DNA from: Prolixibacteraceae bacterium
GTDB taxonomy: Bacteria; Bacteroidota; Bacteroidia; Bacteroidales; Prolixibacteraceae
Assembly (NCBI GenBank): GCA_025210775.1
Contig: JAOARB010000021.1
Span: 1-64,000, forward strand
Direction of reading: 5' to 3'
DNA length: 64,000 bases
This document shows positions 9,772 to 17,981 of the stretch, piece after piece. The first letter of the stretch is position 1; each line of letters opens with the position of its first letter. Position numbers and translations under genes: made by a program. Under the pieces are notes generated by a model. It was not told the DNA's origin and made no database searches. It worked only from the letters and a program-made list of their open reading frames with translations.

Positions 9772-10039
9772 TCTCCAATATTATTTAGTTAATCACATCA
9801 TCTAATAAGAAAGATCATATAGATGCCTTTAGGTACTCATGTCAAATATAGTATATTAAAACCACATCTATTTTTTAACTAAATTACTAAAAATCAATCA
9901 ACTACAAACACATGTAGTAATAACCCTTAGAATATTTCAATTATTCATTGGAGAAAAAATTGCTATTTATTATACACAAATAACAGAAATCGAACTGATG
10001 ATAGGTAAAAAAGGATCTTTACAGTCACTTGAAGGATAA
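9772..10039 (-). other. Leader and promoter region of the GH92 operon
   Basis: No gene is seen here. On the minus strand it holds a TATATTTG -7 box (9843-9850) without a good TTTG at -33. The rest is low-complexity AT-rich sequence before the small RNA locus. Confidence 0.5.
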
Positions 10040-10117
10040 AAAATAAAAAAGGTCAGCTCTTTGGACGTAAGCTGACCTTTTTAACTTGTGGACTGATTTA
10101 TTTCATTTGGACGTAAT
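10040..10117 (-). ncRNA. Candidate small RNA with duplicated 11-nt motif
   Basis: A compact transcription unit of about 78 nt is predicted. A perfect promoter (10122-10152) lies immediately upstream and an intrinsic terminator (10046-10082) closes it. No start codon or ORF fits inside. The motif TTACGTCCAAA occurs twice on the minus strand: at 10106-10116, near the predicted 5' end, and at 10060-10070, almost entirely within the 11-nt loop of the terminator hairpin. Duplicate exposed motifs suggest a base-pairing seed or a protein-binding site. It lies downstream of the small secreted protein gene but has its own promoter, so it is not merely that gene's 3' end. No known family is recognised. 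Confidence 0.6.
10046..10082 (-). terminator. Terminator of the small RNA and the upstream gene
   Basis: A 13-bp perfect stem with loop TACGTCCAAAG (minus strand). It is followed on the minus strand by TTTTTTATTTTTT. Confidence 0.85.
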
Positions 10118-10121
10118 ACCA

Positions 10122-10152
10122 CAAAGATAGGAAAAATAGCAGATTCACCAAA
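10122..10152 (-). promoter_or_regulatory. Promoter of the candidate small RNA
   Basis: On the minus strand TTTG (10149-10152) is followed by exactly 19 nt and TATCTTTG (10122-10129), a perfect Bacteroidota promoter. It lies 60 bp past the stop codon of the 10213-10812 gene and points away from it, into the small RNA. Confidence 0.8.
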
Positions 10153-10212
10153 TGTAATAGTAAAAAAATGTAATACTTTTAATACTCCCACGACCGAACA
10201 TCACTATGACAT

Positions 10213-10812
10213 TCAATCTTCCCTAGCGCCAAAAGACAGAACGAAATCCCTAAGTAACAGATCATTAACATCCTTGTCATCCTGTTGTGTCTCATAAAAC
10301 AAAGTAATGGTTTTTATTCCAATATTAAACACTACAATTTTACCATAAACTTGACCATCTTTTGATATGACTTTATAGTGACATTCCATACTTTTATGCC
10401 CATTAAACGTTGATTCACGCTCTTCAGAAAACAAAACATCACCACTTCTATTACTCTTATTTTCAACTATATGCTTTTTATGAGTATTCAATGTCATAGT
10501 TAAATCCATATAATAATCAAGCCATGCAACAGTCACAAGTCCTGTGCTTGTTTTAGATTTGGTCTCCATTGAAAAATAATAAGCATCCTTTGCTATTTGC
10601 TTATCATATATTATGGTCCATTCAGGAGAAACAGTAAAAGATACGCCATCTCTCATGTAATATACAATGCCATTTTTATCTTTAGTCAAATGAGCAGAAC
10701 TACCTTGAATAGAATCTTGGGCAGAAAACATTAAAAAATCTTGTTTGTTTAGTGCAAAGGCACCATTAGCAAAACATAACAAGCACACACAAACAAAAAA
10801 ATTCTTAACCAT
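10213..10812 (-). CDS. Small secreted protein of unknown function
   Basis: A 199-aa protein with a Sec signal peptide (hydrophobic 5-19, probable cleavage after AFA). The mature part is predicted beta-rich: a segment VSFTVSPEWTIIYDKQIAKDAYYFSME, then FNGHKSMECHYKVISKDGQVYGKIVVFNIGIKTITLFYETQQDD. This pattern, in which a pre-strand is followed by 'ITLFYET', recalls PsbP/DcrB-like stress lipoprotein folds, but only weakly. It has no lipobox and no catalytic motif. A -7 box TATATTTG (10894-10901) lies 82 nt upstream. The gene stands alone. Confidence 0.7.
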   Translation of the reverse strand: MVKNFFVCVCLLCFANGAFALNKQDFLMFSAQDSIQGSSAHLTKDKNGIVYYMRDGVSFTVSPEWTIIYDKQIAKDAYYFSMETKSKTSTGLVTVAWLDYYMDLTMTLNTHKKHIVENKSNRSGDVLFSEERESTFNGHKSMECHYKVISKDGQVYGKIVVFNIGIKTITLFYETQQDDKDVNDLLLRDFVLSFGARED

Positions 10813-11199
10813 AAATTTATCTTTTTTGAATTATCTACTATTTACTTTAGGACTTGTTCATAAGATTTGCTCAACAATATCTTGCTTCGCCACCAAATAT
10901 AAATGTATTATCGCTTCTGTATTAACCTCTTTTTAGTAGAACAGATGCTATACATCTACATAAAAACCCACACAAAAGAAACAGGATTTAAAGGTACTTC
11001 CTTCATGGTTCGTCCATGGTTTGTCCATGGTTCCTCCATCGAAAACCCCTAAATCGATGGACAAACCATGGAGGAACCATGGAGAAACCATGGACAAACC
11101 CCCTATTTGACCTATAGAATCTTTCACTGAAATACTCAATGTAAATTCATTATCGACCTTAATTTTATACTTGATTATACGAACAAGCCCAATTAATTA
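10813..11199. other. Intergenic region with an 11-bp-unit repeat element
   Basis: No convincing gene lies here; a 63-codon frame across it is only the repeat translated. The region holds the -7 box of the secreted-protein gene at 10894-10901 and the inverted array of 11-bp units at 11003-11099. Nothing else is seen. Confidence 0.6.
11003..11099. repeat. Inverted array of 11-bp tandem repeats
   Basis: The left arm (11003-11042) has three 11-bp units of consensus CCATGGTTNNT ending in CCATCGA. The right arm (11054-11099) starts TCGATGG and has units ANRAACCATGG. The two arms are reverse complements with a few mismatches and a centre of 11 bp (AAACCCCTAAA). Each unit contains the palindrome CCATGG or a close variant. 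It could form a long hairpin or cruciform. The same architecture, with a different unit, occurs at 40774-40900. Confidence 0.85.
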
Positions 11200-13698
11200 C
11201 TACAAATCTAATACCAAAGATACTCCTATATTCTGAAAACCATTTTGATCAAAAGAAGAAGACACATATACATCAAACAGAAATAGCAACTCTGTAAATG
11301 CATACCCGACTTCATAATACTTATCTCGTGGAGTATATATTAATCCTGCATAAATCTGTTCACGTGAAAGAGAACTTGATAGAAAAGGAAGAAACTTCAA
11401 CAATAGATATGGTGTGCGATAGATAACTTTGGTTTTTATATACAAATCATTTGAAGCCATTGAATAGGCATCGATGTTATAGAAAGAGAAATAGTGGTTA
11501 TTCAATCTTATTGGAATTGGTTGAATTTCATAATTATAGAATTCAGACATATGTAGGTCTTGCGTATCTCCCCACATCTTCCCAGTCCAGAAATCCCACC
11601 TAATCCATGCTGAAGGAGTAGTTTTAATTTTCTGTGAGATTCCAAGTTCTGATTTTTGTACCAACTTACCATCACTTAGTTTAAAGAAATCATAGGAAAC
11701 ATTTACATCAGGAGCATAAACTCTTAAGTTTCTATATTTGGAAGCCTTTTGGTTATCTAAAAACGCCAACCTTGCATTAAACTTCGTTCCTATCCTAAAA
11801 TAGTTCTGCGAAGCCAAATTCTCTTTGTATATATACTCACCCTTAGGAACATTCTCTGTAAATGATTTTCCAAAAACATTCTCATTAATGGAGTTATCCA
11901 ATTCTTTTACGCTTTTAAAAGAGAAAGAAGTTTCATTCGACCACCATTTATCGGTAGAAAAACGATGTAAGCACTTCACATAGGACCTTTCATAATATTT
12001 CTTAAAGTTATCTCCAATAAAGAATGCACTGATGGAGTTCATCACAGGGTCAACCCTATACCTATTAAAATCCTGAGTATAAGATCCTGCAGAGATATTA
12101 AAAGAGTTATATAAAGAATAAGGTAGAGACCATTTAATATCCCAGTTAAATTTGTCCAATCCAAATGAATAACCAGCCTTTAAGTCGATCTTTGTACGTA
12201 GTTTATGGTTGGAATACCAAGACATTTCAGAGTCGATATTATACATAAATCCATCAACAGGATTATATCTTAAAGCACTTGGAGACAAAAAACGAGGAGA
12301 TCTAACTCTAAAAACAGAATCTTTTGAAAAGTAAGTCTTTCCATTCATAAAATCCATTGTTTTACTAAATGAACTTTTCTCTCCCCTAGATGCTCTATCC
12401 CTGCTTTTTAACTGATCCTTCTGTTCTGCACTTTTTAAACTCTTTACTTCTAAAGCAGAAAGAGGAACAGACCTAAAACTATCCAAAGGTGCATTTTGAT
12501 ACTCCTTTACGGTGAATTTAAAATCTTTCACATCAACCTCTGGAAGCGAAGATGCTACCGGCTCTTCTTTTTTTACTTTTGGTATTTTCTTTTTATCGGT
12601 TTTGTGTGAAACTATTTTTATGCTCTTCTGTTCTTTTTGAGAGGCCAAGACAGGGGATTCTTTTACTTCAGGATGAAATGTTGGATTCAACTCTACATTT
12701 AAATATTTAAAGTTTGCGACATACAATACTTTCCCTTTTACCCCGAGAGCACCACCATTAAACTCATATCTATGGTCGACAGGCAACCACACTTTATTTT
12801 TTATTTCCTGATAGTTTTGATGCATTTTAACAGGTCCAACGGGTGTGTCAAAAGTTAGATCTACACTATGAATGCACCATAGTCCCTCGACAATATATAT
12901 TTTTCCATAGAAGAGCTGTTTGCTCTTTATCCTAGGAATAACAGAAATAATATTTACGGAATAATCACCATCATAGAAGAATCCTTCATATCGGAATTTA
13001 TAATGCCTAAATGCGGAAGGAGAAAATGGAGAGATCATTATTTCAATAGAAGGCTGATAAAGACTTGCACCAATATAATCGAGAATAGGCAAGTCCAATT
13101 CGATAGGCATAGAACTTTTGTGCTGAATCACCTTCTGTTTGTACTGGCCAGGATATGCATATATAACTTGTCGAAAAGATTCATCCACAAACACGTCTCC
13201 TTCACGTATATCAACCCCTTCTCTTTTCTTTATCTGATAAGACATTAATCTTGAGATCTTTGAAAAAGCAATGGTTCCTCGCAAATATATATTTGCTAAA
13301 TAAGAAGAGATTTCCTTTAAATGTTGATGACGTAAACCAATAGTATTTCGCATTACACGATAGGCTGGATCTTCTCCATTTCCAACAACGACATCAGGAA
13401 GTTGAAGACTCATTTGTTGCATTTTTACCTCAATAGGAGAAGAGAGATCTGATCCAACAGTAATAGTCTGACTCTTATACCCAACGCACCTAATCAACAC
13501 ATTATATTTCTTGTCTGAAGGGAAAGAGAGGGCAAATTTACCATCTACATTCGATGTTGTACCTAAAGTTAAATCAGGGACATACAATGTAGCAAAAGGG
13601 ATGACTTCCCCTTTTACATCACGAATAACCCCCTCAATATCATAAGCGGAAGCAAACTTGCAAATAAGCATTAAAAGTACCAATATGTTAAATCTCAT
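11200..13698 (-). CDS. DUF5686 outer-membrane protein with carboxypeptidase-regulatory domain
   Basis: A protein of 832 aa from ATG 13698, which begins a clean signal peptide (MRFNILVLLMLICKFASA); a frame extension to 13737 was rejected. The mature N-terminus is a carboxypeptidase-regulatory-like beta sandwich (IEGVIRDVKGEVIPFATLYV, then TTSNVDGKFALSFP). The remainder fits DUF5686, a Bacteroidota family ending in a predicted beta barrel with a C-terminal aromatic-rich strand pattern. A low-complexity linker rich in K, E and S lies near residues 365-410. It is the second gene of a pair with the TonB-like gene 52 bp upstream, which suggests an envelope or transport role. Function is unknown. 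Confidence 0.8.
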   Translation of the reverse strand: MRFNILVLLMLICKFASAYDIEGVIRDVKGEVIPFATLYVPDLTLGTTSNVDGKFALSFPSDKKYNVLIRCVGYKSQTITVGSDLSSPIEVKMQQMSLQLPDVVVGNGEDPAYRVMRNTIGLRHQHLKEISSYLANIYLRGTIAFSKISRLMSYQIKKREGVDIREGDVFVDESFRQVIYAYPGQYKQKVIQHKSSMPIELDLPILDYIGASLYQPSIEIMISPFSPSAFRHYKFRYEGFFYDGDYSVNIISVIPRIKSKQLFYGKIYIVEGLWCIHSVDLTFDTPVGPVKMHQNYQEIKNKVWLPVDHRYEFNGGALGVKGKVLYVANFKYLNVELNPTFHPEVKESPVLASQKEQKSIKIVSHKTDKKKIPKVKKEEPVASSLPEVDVKDFKFTVKEYQNAPLDSFRSVPLSALEVKSLKSAEQKDQLKSRDRASRGEKSSFSKTMDFMNGKTYFSKDSVFRVRSPRFLSPSALRYNPVDGFMYNIDSEMSWYSNHKLRTKIDLKAGYSFGLDKFNWDIKWSLPYSLYNSFNISAGSYTQDFNRYRVDPVMNSISAFFIGDNFKKYYERSYVKCLHRFSTDKWWSNETSFSFKSVKELDNSINENVFGKSFTENVPKGEYIYKENLASQNYFRIGTKFNARLAFLDNQKASKYRNLRVYAPDVNVSYDFFKLSDGKLVQKSELGISQKIKTTPSAWIRWDFWTGKMWGDTQDLHMSEFYNYEIQPIPIRLNNHYFSFYNIDAYSMASNDLYIKTKVIYRTPYLLLKFLPFLSSSLSREQIYAGLIYTPRDKYYEVGYAFTELLFLFDVYVSSSFDQNGFQNIGVSLVLDL

Positions 13699-13750
13699 TG
13701 TCTTCTTTTTTGTAAAAAAGAAACAATAAAACCACATTTATGTTCAGAGG

Positions 13751-14485
13751 TTACTGAGGAACAAAAGTATATATTATATATCCATTTTGCCTATTAGGTG
13801 CAGTGGAAGAAGACTCAAATAACGTTTTTCTTGCCGCATCTAATGCATATTTCGTCAACGAACTATCATCATAACGTGATTCCTCTTTATTCAACACAGC
13901 TCCTACAACTTTACCTGTTCTATTTACAACAATATCAACTCTTACGACACCACCATACTGAGCAAGATAAATAGGAATAGGCAAATCTATATGAAAACGT
14001 CCCTTTAAAGAATAATGGATATTACTCTTTCCAACATAAATGGTTTTTTTCTTATTTCTTTTTTGGTTAGATTTTTCTTTTACAACACTAGGCTTCTCAG
14101 GATTCGTCTCAGATGGGCTATTCGAATTGCTTTCTAGTTGACGACTAACTTTATTCATTAATCGCTCGGCTTCGGCAATTTCATCTTTATAGGATTGATC
14201 AAAAAAAGGATCATCGGTAGTTGCTTCTGCTCTGTGCTGATCATTCACAGCACTAGAAGAACGTGTCTCTCTTTTTAATATTTGCTTCTGCTTTATCACC
14301 TTCTTTTCCTTTGGTACTTCCACAGGTTTTTCTTCTGCTTGCAACAAAACAAACTCCTCTTTTGTAGCAACAGGTTTGACTTCCATCTTCTTATTCATAG
14401 CAAAAGCAAGAAGTAGAATATGAAAAATCAAGGTACAAATAATCCCATTAATATTATCTCTATATATTTTAAGTAGTTTATGCAT
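13751..14485 (-). CDS. TonB-family energy transducer
   Basis: A protein of 244 aa from ATG 14485. It has one transmembrane helix near residues 13-30, then a periplasmic K/E/P-rich linker (EEKPVEVPKEKKVIKQKQ) and a C-terminal TonB-like domain (GGVVRVDIVVNRTGKVVGAVL, then ALDAARKTLFE, ending GYIIYTFVPQ). TonB proteins pass proton-motive energy from ExbBD to outer-membrane receptors. A TTG start at 14512 was rejected: it lies 12 nt after a TATTTTTG -7 box (14524-14531). No exbB/exbD is adjacent, but it is followed by the DUF5686 barrel, its likely partner or co-regulated neighbour. Confidence 0.82.
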   Translation of the reverse strand: MHKLLKIYRDNINGIICTLIFHILLLAFAMNKKMEVKPVATKEEFVLLQAEEKPVEVPKEKKVIKQKQILKRETRSSSAVNDQHRAEATTDDPFFDQSYKDEIAEAERLMNKVSRQLESNSNSPSETNPEKPSVVKEKSNQKRNKKKTIYVGKSNIHYSLKGRFHIDLPIPIYLAQYGGVVRVDIVVNRTGKVVGAVLNKEESRYDDSSLTKYALDAARKTLFESSSTAPNRQNGYIIYTFVPQ

Positions 14486-14674
14486 AAGACCAACCAATGA
14501 ACGCCAAATCAATTAATATATTTCAAAAATAGCATTCCAAAATGAAAAGAAGGAGTCTTCTAAATAAAATCTTTCTAATTATAATTAGTTGACCCCTATT
14601 TTGGGAACAATCAGAATGTGATAATTGTATTAATAATATAGAAAAACATTTAAAACCTTTATAATACAATAATT

Positions 14675-15205
14675 ATGTCTAACTATATAACACCTAAAGA
14701 AATACAACACGTCATTAATAGAGTTAAAGAAGATCAAACCAAAGTAATCATCTTTCTTATATATAATTATGGAATGACACCAGAAGATATCACATCTTTA
14801 ATCAGAAGAAATTTCATTATAAAGAATCAAATCATTCGAATTCATTTTGAAAGAAAGAAGACACAAAGCTCTCATGTTTTCAAAATACCAGACTACTTCA
14901 CCTCTACCATTTATGGTATTTTAAAAAAAAGAGACGATAAACAACCTCTTCTATTAGGTGCAAACAGGAAAAGAATGTCTATAACCACACTAGAGAACAG
15001 GTTGTTTCAAGAGACACTGCTTCAGAATAAAAAACTAGACTTTAAAACATTATGGGAGAGCCACCTATTTTGGATATTTAGGAAAGGCTATAATTTTTCT
15101 GAGGCAATGAAAGAGTATGGTTTATGTCACGAAGACAATGAGTGGGAAATATGGGAAGAAGCAACAAAAGAGAAACGAGTATTTCCCAGACTTTTAGACA
15201 TCTAA
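14675..15205 (+). CDS. Degenerate tyrosine-recombinase-like protein
   Basis: A 176-aa cytoplasmic protein. Its layout resembles the catalytic half of phage-type integrases: IFLIYNYGMTPEDITSLIRRNF matches the 'yatGlRisEll.L...di' helix-strand, then IHFERKKTQSSHVFKIPDYF, then LLLGANRKRMSITTLENRLFQE, then LWESHLFWIFRKGYNFSEAMKEYGL for the HxLRH helix. The catalytic Arg of box I is Thr35 and the HxLRH Arg/His are absent, as is a clear nucleophile Tyr, so it cannot be an active recombinase if the match is right. The N-terminal DNA-binding domain is missing. It may be a repurposed DNA-binding protein. The family match is inference. It precedes the DUF1599 gene by 81 bp. Confidence 0.5.
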   Translation: MSNYITPKEIQHVINRVKEDQTKVIIFLIYNYGMTPEDITSLIRRNFIIKNQIIRIHFERKKTQSSHVFKIPDYFTSTIYGILKKRDDKQPLLLGANRKRMSITTLENRLFQETLLQNKKLDFKTLWESHLFWIFRKGYNFSEAMKEYGLCHEDNEWEIWEEATKEKRVFPRLLDI

Positions 15206-15286
15206 TAAAACATAATACTTTTTTTAGATTTTAAGTTGTTCACTTTCACTCCTTTTTATATTTTTAGGCTTAAATTATTAATCAAA

Positions 15287-15838
15287 ATGGCAAAAACGAC
15301 CGAACAGCAGTTTGATAGTGCAATAGCAGAATGTGTGGATATCTTCACAAAAAAGATGAAAGATTATGGAACTGCATGGAGAATACTGAGACCCAGCTCC
15401 CTTACAGATCAAATCTATATAAAAGCTCAACGCATTAGAAGTATCGAAGAAAAAGGGCAACAAAAGATTGAGGACAGTATTCGAGGAGAATATGTTGGAA
15501 TAATCAACTATTGTGCAATGGCTTTAATCCAATGTTCTATTGGTTATGAATCAACACCTATAGCTCACGACAAAATTCAAGCAATGTTTGAAAAGAAATT
15601 AGTTGAGTCAAAAAATCTAATGCTAAACAAGAATCACGATTACGGGGAAGCTTGGAGACAAATGAGAATTTCATCGTACACCGACCTAATCTTGATGAAA
15701 ATTCACAGAACAAAACAAATAGAAGACAACAAAGGAAATACGATTATATCGGAAGGTGTTGAAGCAAATTACATGGACATGATTAACTATGCTATCTTTG
15801 CTTTAATCCGTATTGAAGAGTCTTCAAACAACCAATAA
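15287..15838 (+). CDS. DUF1599 protein, two tandem domains
   Basis: A protein of 183 aa from ATG 15287 (an upstream TTG at 15236 would add residues with no family support). It contains two copies of DUF1599: CVDIFTKKMKDYGTAWRIL to about residue 85, and KNLMLNKNHDYGEAWRQM to the end. Each ends with a helix of the YVGIINYCAMALI type. The conserved K-DYG-AWR signature repeats in both. DUF1599 has been predicted to associate with nucleotide metabolism or modification, but function is unproven. It is followed by the DoxX/MauE-type gene and tpiA, an arrangement recalled from other Bacteroidota. Confidence 0.85.
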   Translation: MAKTTEQQFDSAIAECVDIFTKKMKDYGTAWRILRPSSLTDQIYIKAQRIRSIEEKGQQKIEDSIRGEYVGIINYCAMALIQCSIGYESTPIAHDKIQAMFEKKLVESKNLMLNKNHDYGEAWRQMRISSYTDLILMKIHRTKQIEDNKGNTIISEGVEANYMDMINYAIFALIRIEESSNNQ

Positions 15839-15890
15839 AGTCTGAACAATAAAACCATTTTACTACACTTCATTTTACACTCATTTAATT

Positions 15891-17039
15891 ATGCATAAAA
15901 TAATCATCAGAATATCCAGAATCCTTTTTGGATTGGTATTTATATTCTCTGGCTTTGTCAAGGGAGTTGACGTTTTAGGTTTTAACTATAAAATGGTGGA
16001 TTACCTAGAGTCTTTTCATCTAGATTTTTTACAATTCACTACACTTCCATCTTCTTTTTTAGTACCATTCCTTGAATTTGCAATTGGTGTTGCATTGGTT
16101 ACTGGAATATGCGTTCGTTTGGCTAGTGTTCTTGGATTCTTATTTATGGTGTTCTTTACATTCCTTACTGCATATATCTGGAAATATAATCCAGTACAGG
16201 ATTGTGGATGCTTTGGAGACGCACTGGTTATCTCTAACGGCGCTACTTTTGGAAAAAATATCTTCTTAATGATTCTAGCAATCATTATTTTGTTTGCTAG
16301 AAAGGAAAAATACAGTAATGCTCTTGCCATACGAAAAAGTTCATTTACAGTACTTAATGTCGGTATGCTACTAATCATGTATTACAGCTACTCACATCTT
16401 CCTATTTTAGATTTTAGACCATTCAAAGAAGGTGTTAACATTCCTGAAGCGATGAAAACTCCTGAAGGTGCACCACAAGACGTATATGAGAATGTATACT
16501 ATTACAAAAACCTTAAGACAGAGGAGCTGGAAGAGTTTAATGACACGAACTACCCATGGCAAGATACTATCAACTACGTATTTGATCACATGGATGAACC
16601 TCGTCTAATTAAAAAAGGATTTACGCCACCAATCAATGATTTCAGAGTAGAAAACAGAGACAAACAAGATGTAGCTACATTCTTCTTAAATAATCCTGAA
16701 TTTAGCTTCTTATGGGTTTCATACAACATGAACAAAGCAGATATCGATGCTTTTAAGAATAGCGAAAGATTGGCACAGTGGGCTAAAGAGAACAATATTA
16801 ACTTTACAGGGGTAACATCGACAGACATTACGACTATCGATCAAATGAAAAAAGAACACAATCTTTCTTTCGACATTCTGAATGCAGATGAAACAATGCT
16901 TAAAACTGTCGTTCGTGCAAACCCAGGTATTGTGTTACTTAAAAATGGAACAATTATTAAAAAATGGAATGCGAATTATATTCCTAAAGAATTTACAATT
17001 GATCTATTAAAAAAACTAGAAAGTGACCTTACTAAGTAA
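15891..17039 (+). CDS. DoxX/MauE-type membrane protein (BT_3928-like)
   Basis: A 382-aa protein. Residues 1-165 form four to five transmembrane helices of the DoxX/MauE type (ILFGLVFIFSGFVKGVD, FLVPFLEFAIGVALV, FLFMVFFTFLTAY) with CGCFGD in a loop near residues 105-110, a feature of MauE-like redox membrane proteins. The C-terminal 200 residues look thioredoxin-like (FLWVSYNMNKADIDAFKNSERL, then NPGIVLLKNGTIIKKW) but lack CxxC, so the domain probably binds rather than reduces. The architecture matches the Bacteroidota family named after BT_3928. It ends at a strong terminator before tpiA. A role in envelope redox or protein assembly is inference. Confidence 0.78.
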   Translation: MHKIIIRISRILFGLVFIFSGFVKGVDVLGFNYKMVDYLESFHLDFLQFTTLPSSFLVPFLEFAIGVALVTGICVRLASVLGFLFMVFFTFLTAYIWKYNPVQDCGCFGDALVISNGATFGKNIFLMILAIIILFARKEKYSNALAIRKSSFTVLNVGMLLIMYYSYSHLPILDFRPFKEGVNIPEAMKTPEGAPQDVYENVYYYKNLKTEELEEFNDTNYPWQDTINYVFDHMDEPRLIKKGFTPPINDFRVENRDKQDVATFFLNNPEFSFLWVSYNMNKADIDAFKNSERLAQWAKENNINFTGVTSTDITTIDQMKKEHNLSFDILNADETMLKTVVRANPGIVLLKNGTIIKKWNANYIPKEFTIDLLKKLESDLTK

Positions 17040-17062
17040 AGAATAATTAAACTTTTTAAAAT

Positions 17063-17093
17063 AAAAATGGAGGTTCTAAAAACCTCCATTTTT
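17063..17093 (+). terminator. Terminator after the DoxX/MauE-type gene
   Basis: A 13-bp stem (AAAAATGGAGGTT with its complement), a 5-nt loop and a trailing T-rich tract. It separates this operon from tpiA. Confidence 0.88.
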
Positions 17094-17100
17094 ATTTTTG

Positions 17101-17108
17101 TATCTTTG
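17101..17108 (+). promoter_or_regulatory. -7 box of tpiA
   Basis: TATCTTTG fits TAnnTTTG and lies 44 nt before the tpiA ATG, directly after the upstream terminator. No TTTG is found at the ideal 19-nt distance, because the terminator occupies that position. Confidence 0.65.
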
Positions 17109-17151
17109 CTTTGCTAATTAAAGAACATTAATTTATTAATTCATTAGGATA

Positions 17152-17910
17152 ATGAGAAAAAAAATTGTTGCAGGAAACTGGAAATGTAACACTTCACTAC
17201 AAGAAGGTGTTGAGTTGGCTAAAGCTGTAAATAATGCTGTTGCTGAAAAAGGTGCGAAAGATGTTACTGTAGTATTGGGAGTTCCATTTACTCACATCAC
17301 TAAAGTAGTGGAAAATGTAGATACTGACCGTATCAATGTTTCTTCTCAAAACTGTGCTGCTGAAGCAAAAGGTGCTTTCACTGGTGAAGTAGCTGCTTCA
17401 ATGGTAAAATCAACAGGTGCTTCTCACGTAATCCTTGGTCACTCAGAGCGTAGAGATTACTATAATGAGACTAGCGAGATCCTTAACAAAAAAGTTGCTC
17501 TTGCTCTAGAAAACGGTCTTACTCCAATCTACTGTTGTGGTGAAGCTCTAGAAATCAGAGAAGCTAACAAACAAAACGAATTTGTTAAGCAACAACTTGA
17601 AGAGACTATTTTCAACCTTTCAGCTGAAGATTTCTCTAAAATTGTTATCGCTTACGAACCAATTTGGGCTATCGGAACTGGTGTAACTGCTTCGACTGAA
17701 CAAGCACAAGATACACTTGCATATATCCGTTCTATTATTGCTGAAAAATTCGGTAACGAGATTGCTGAAGCAACTTCAATTCTTTACGGTGGTTCATGTA
17801 ACCCTAAGAATGCTTCTGAGCTTTTCTCTCAAAAAGATATCGATGGTGGTCTTATTGGTGGAGCTTCTCTTAAAGCAGATGATTTCCTTGCAATCATCAA
17901 CGCTTACTAA
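17152..17910 (+). CDS. tpiA: Triosephosphate isomerase
   Basis: A 252-aa cytosolic TIM-barrel enzyme that interconverts dihydroxyacetone phosphate and glyceraldehyde 3-phosphate in glycolysis and gluconeogenesis. Diagnostic residues are visible: NWK with Lys11, the electrophile His97 in GHSERR, the catalytic Glu169 in [10 protein letters not shown] (including the mobile loop), and the phosphate-binding [10 protein letters not shown]. Length is normal. Codon use is strongly biased to few codons, as expected for a highly expressed gene. It has its own promoter box and a strong downstream terminator shared with the convergent peptidase gene. Confidence 0.98.
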   Translation: MRKKIVAGNWKCNTSLQEGVELAKAVNNAVAEKGAKDVTVVLGVPFTHITKVVENVDTDRINVSSQNCAAEAKGAFTGEVAASMVKSTGASHVILGHSERRDYYNETSEILNKKVALALENGLTPIYCCGEALEIREANKQNEFVKQQLEETIFNLSAEDFSKIVIAYEPIWAIGTGVTASTEQAQDTLAYIRSIIAEKFGNEIAEATSILYGGSCNPKNASELFSQKDIDGGLIGGASLKADDFLAIINAY

Positions 17911-17932
17911 TAAGCACATATCATTAAGGAAT

Positions 17933-17966
17933 AAAAAAAGGCGTTTTTAACAAAACGCCTTTTTTT
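17933..17966. terminator. Bidirectional terminator between tpiA and the C1 peptidase
   Basis: A stem of 15 bp (GGCGTTTT core flanked by an A tract and a T tract) with a 4-nt loop. It gives a U-run on either strand. Confidence 0.92.
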
Positions 17967-17981
17967 GTGAACTACTATTTC

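Noticed and set aside
11003..11099. CRISPR array
   Set aside because: Units are 11 bp and contiguous without spacers, there is dyad symmetry, and no cas gene is near.
10948..11139. 63-codon minus-strand ORF in the intergenic region
   Set aside because: It is the 11-bp repeat array translated (11 is not a multiple of 3), with no start signal or family resemblance.
14675..15205. Active integrase or integron-type element
   Set aside because: Catalytic residues are absent and no attachment site, repeat or cassette is seen around it.
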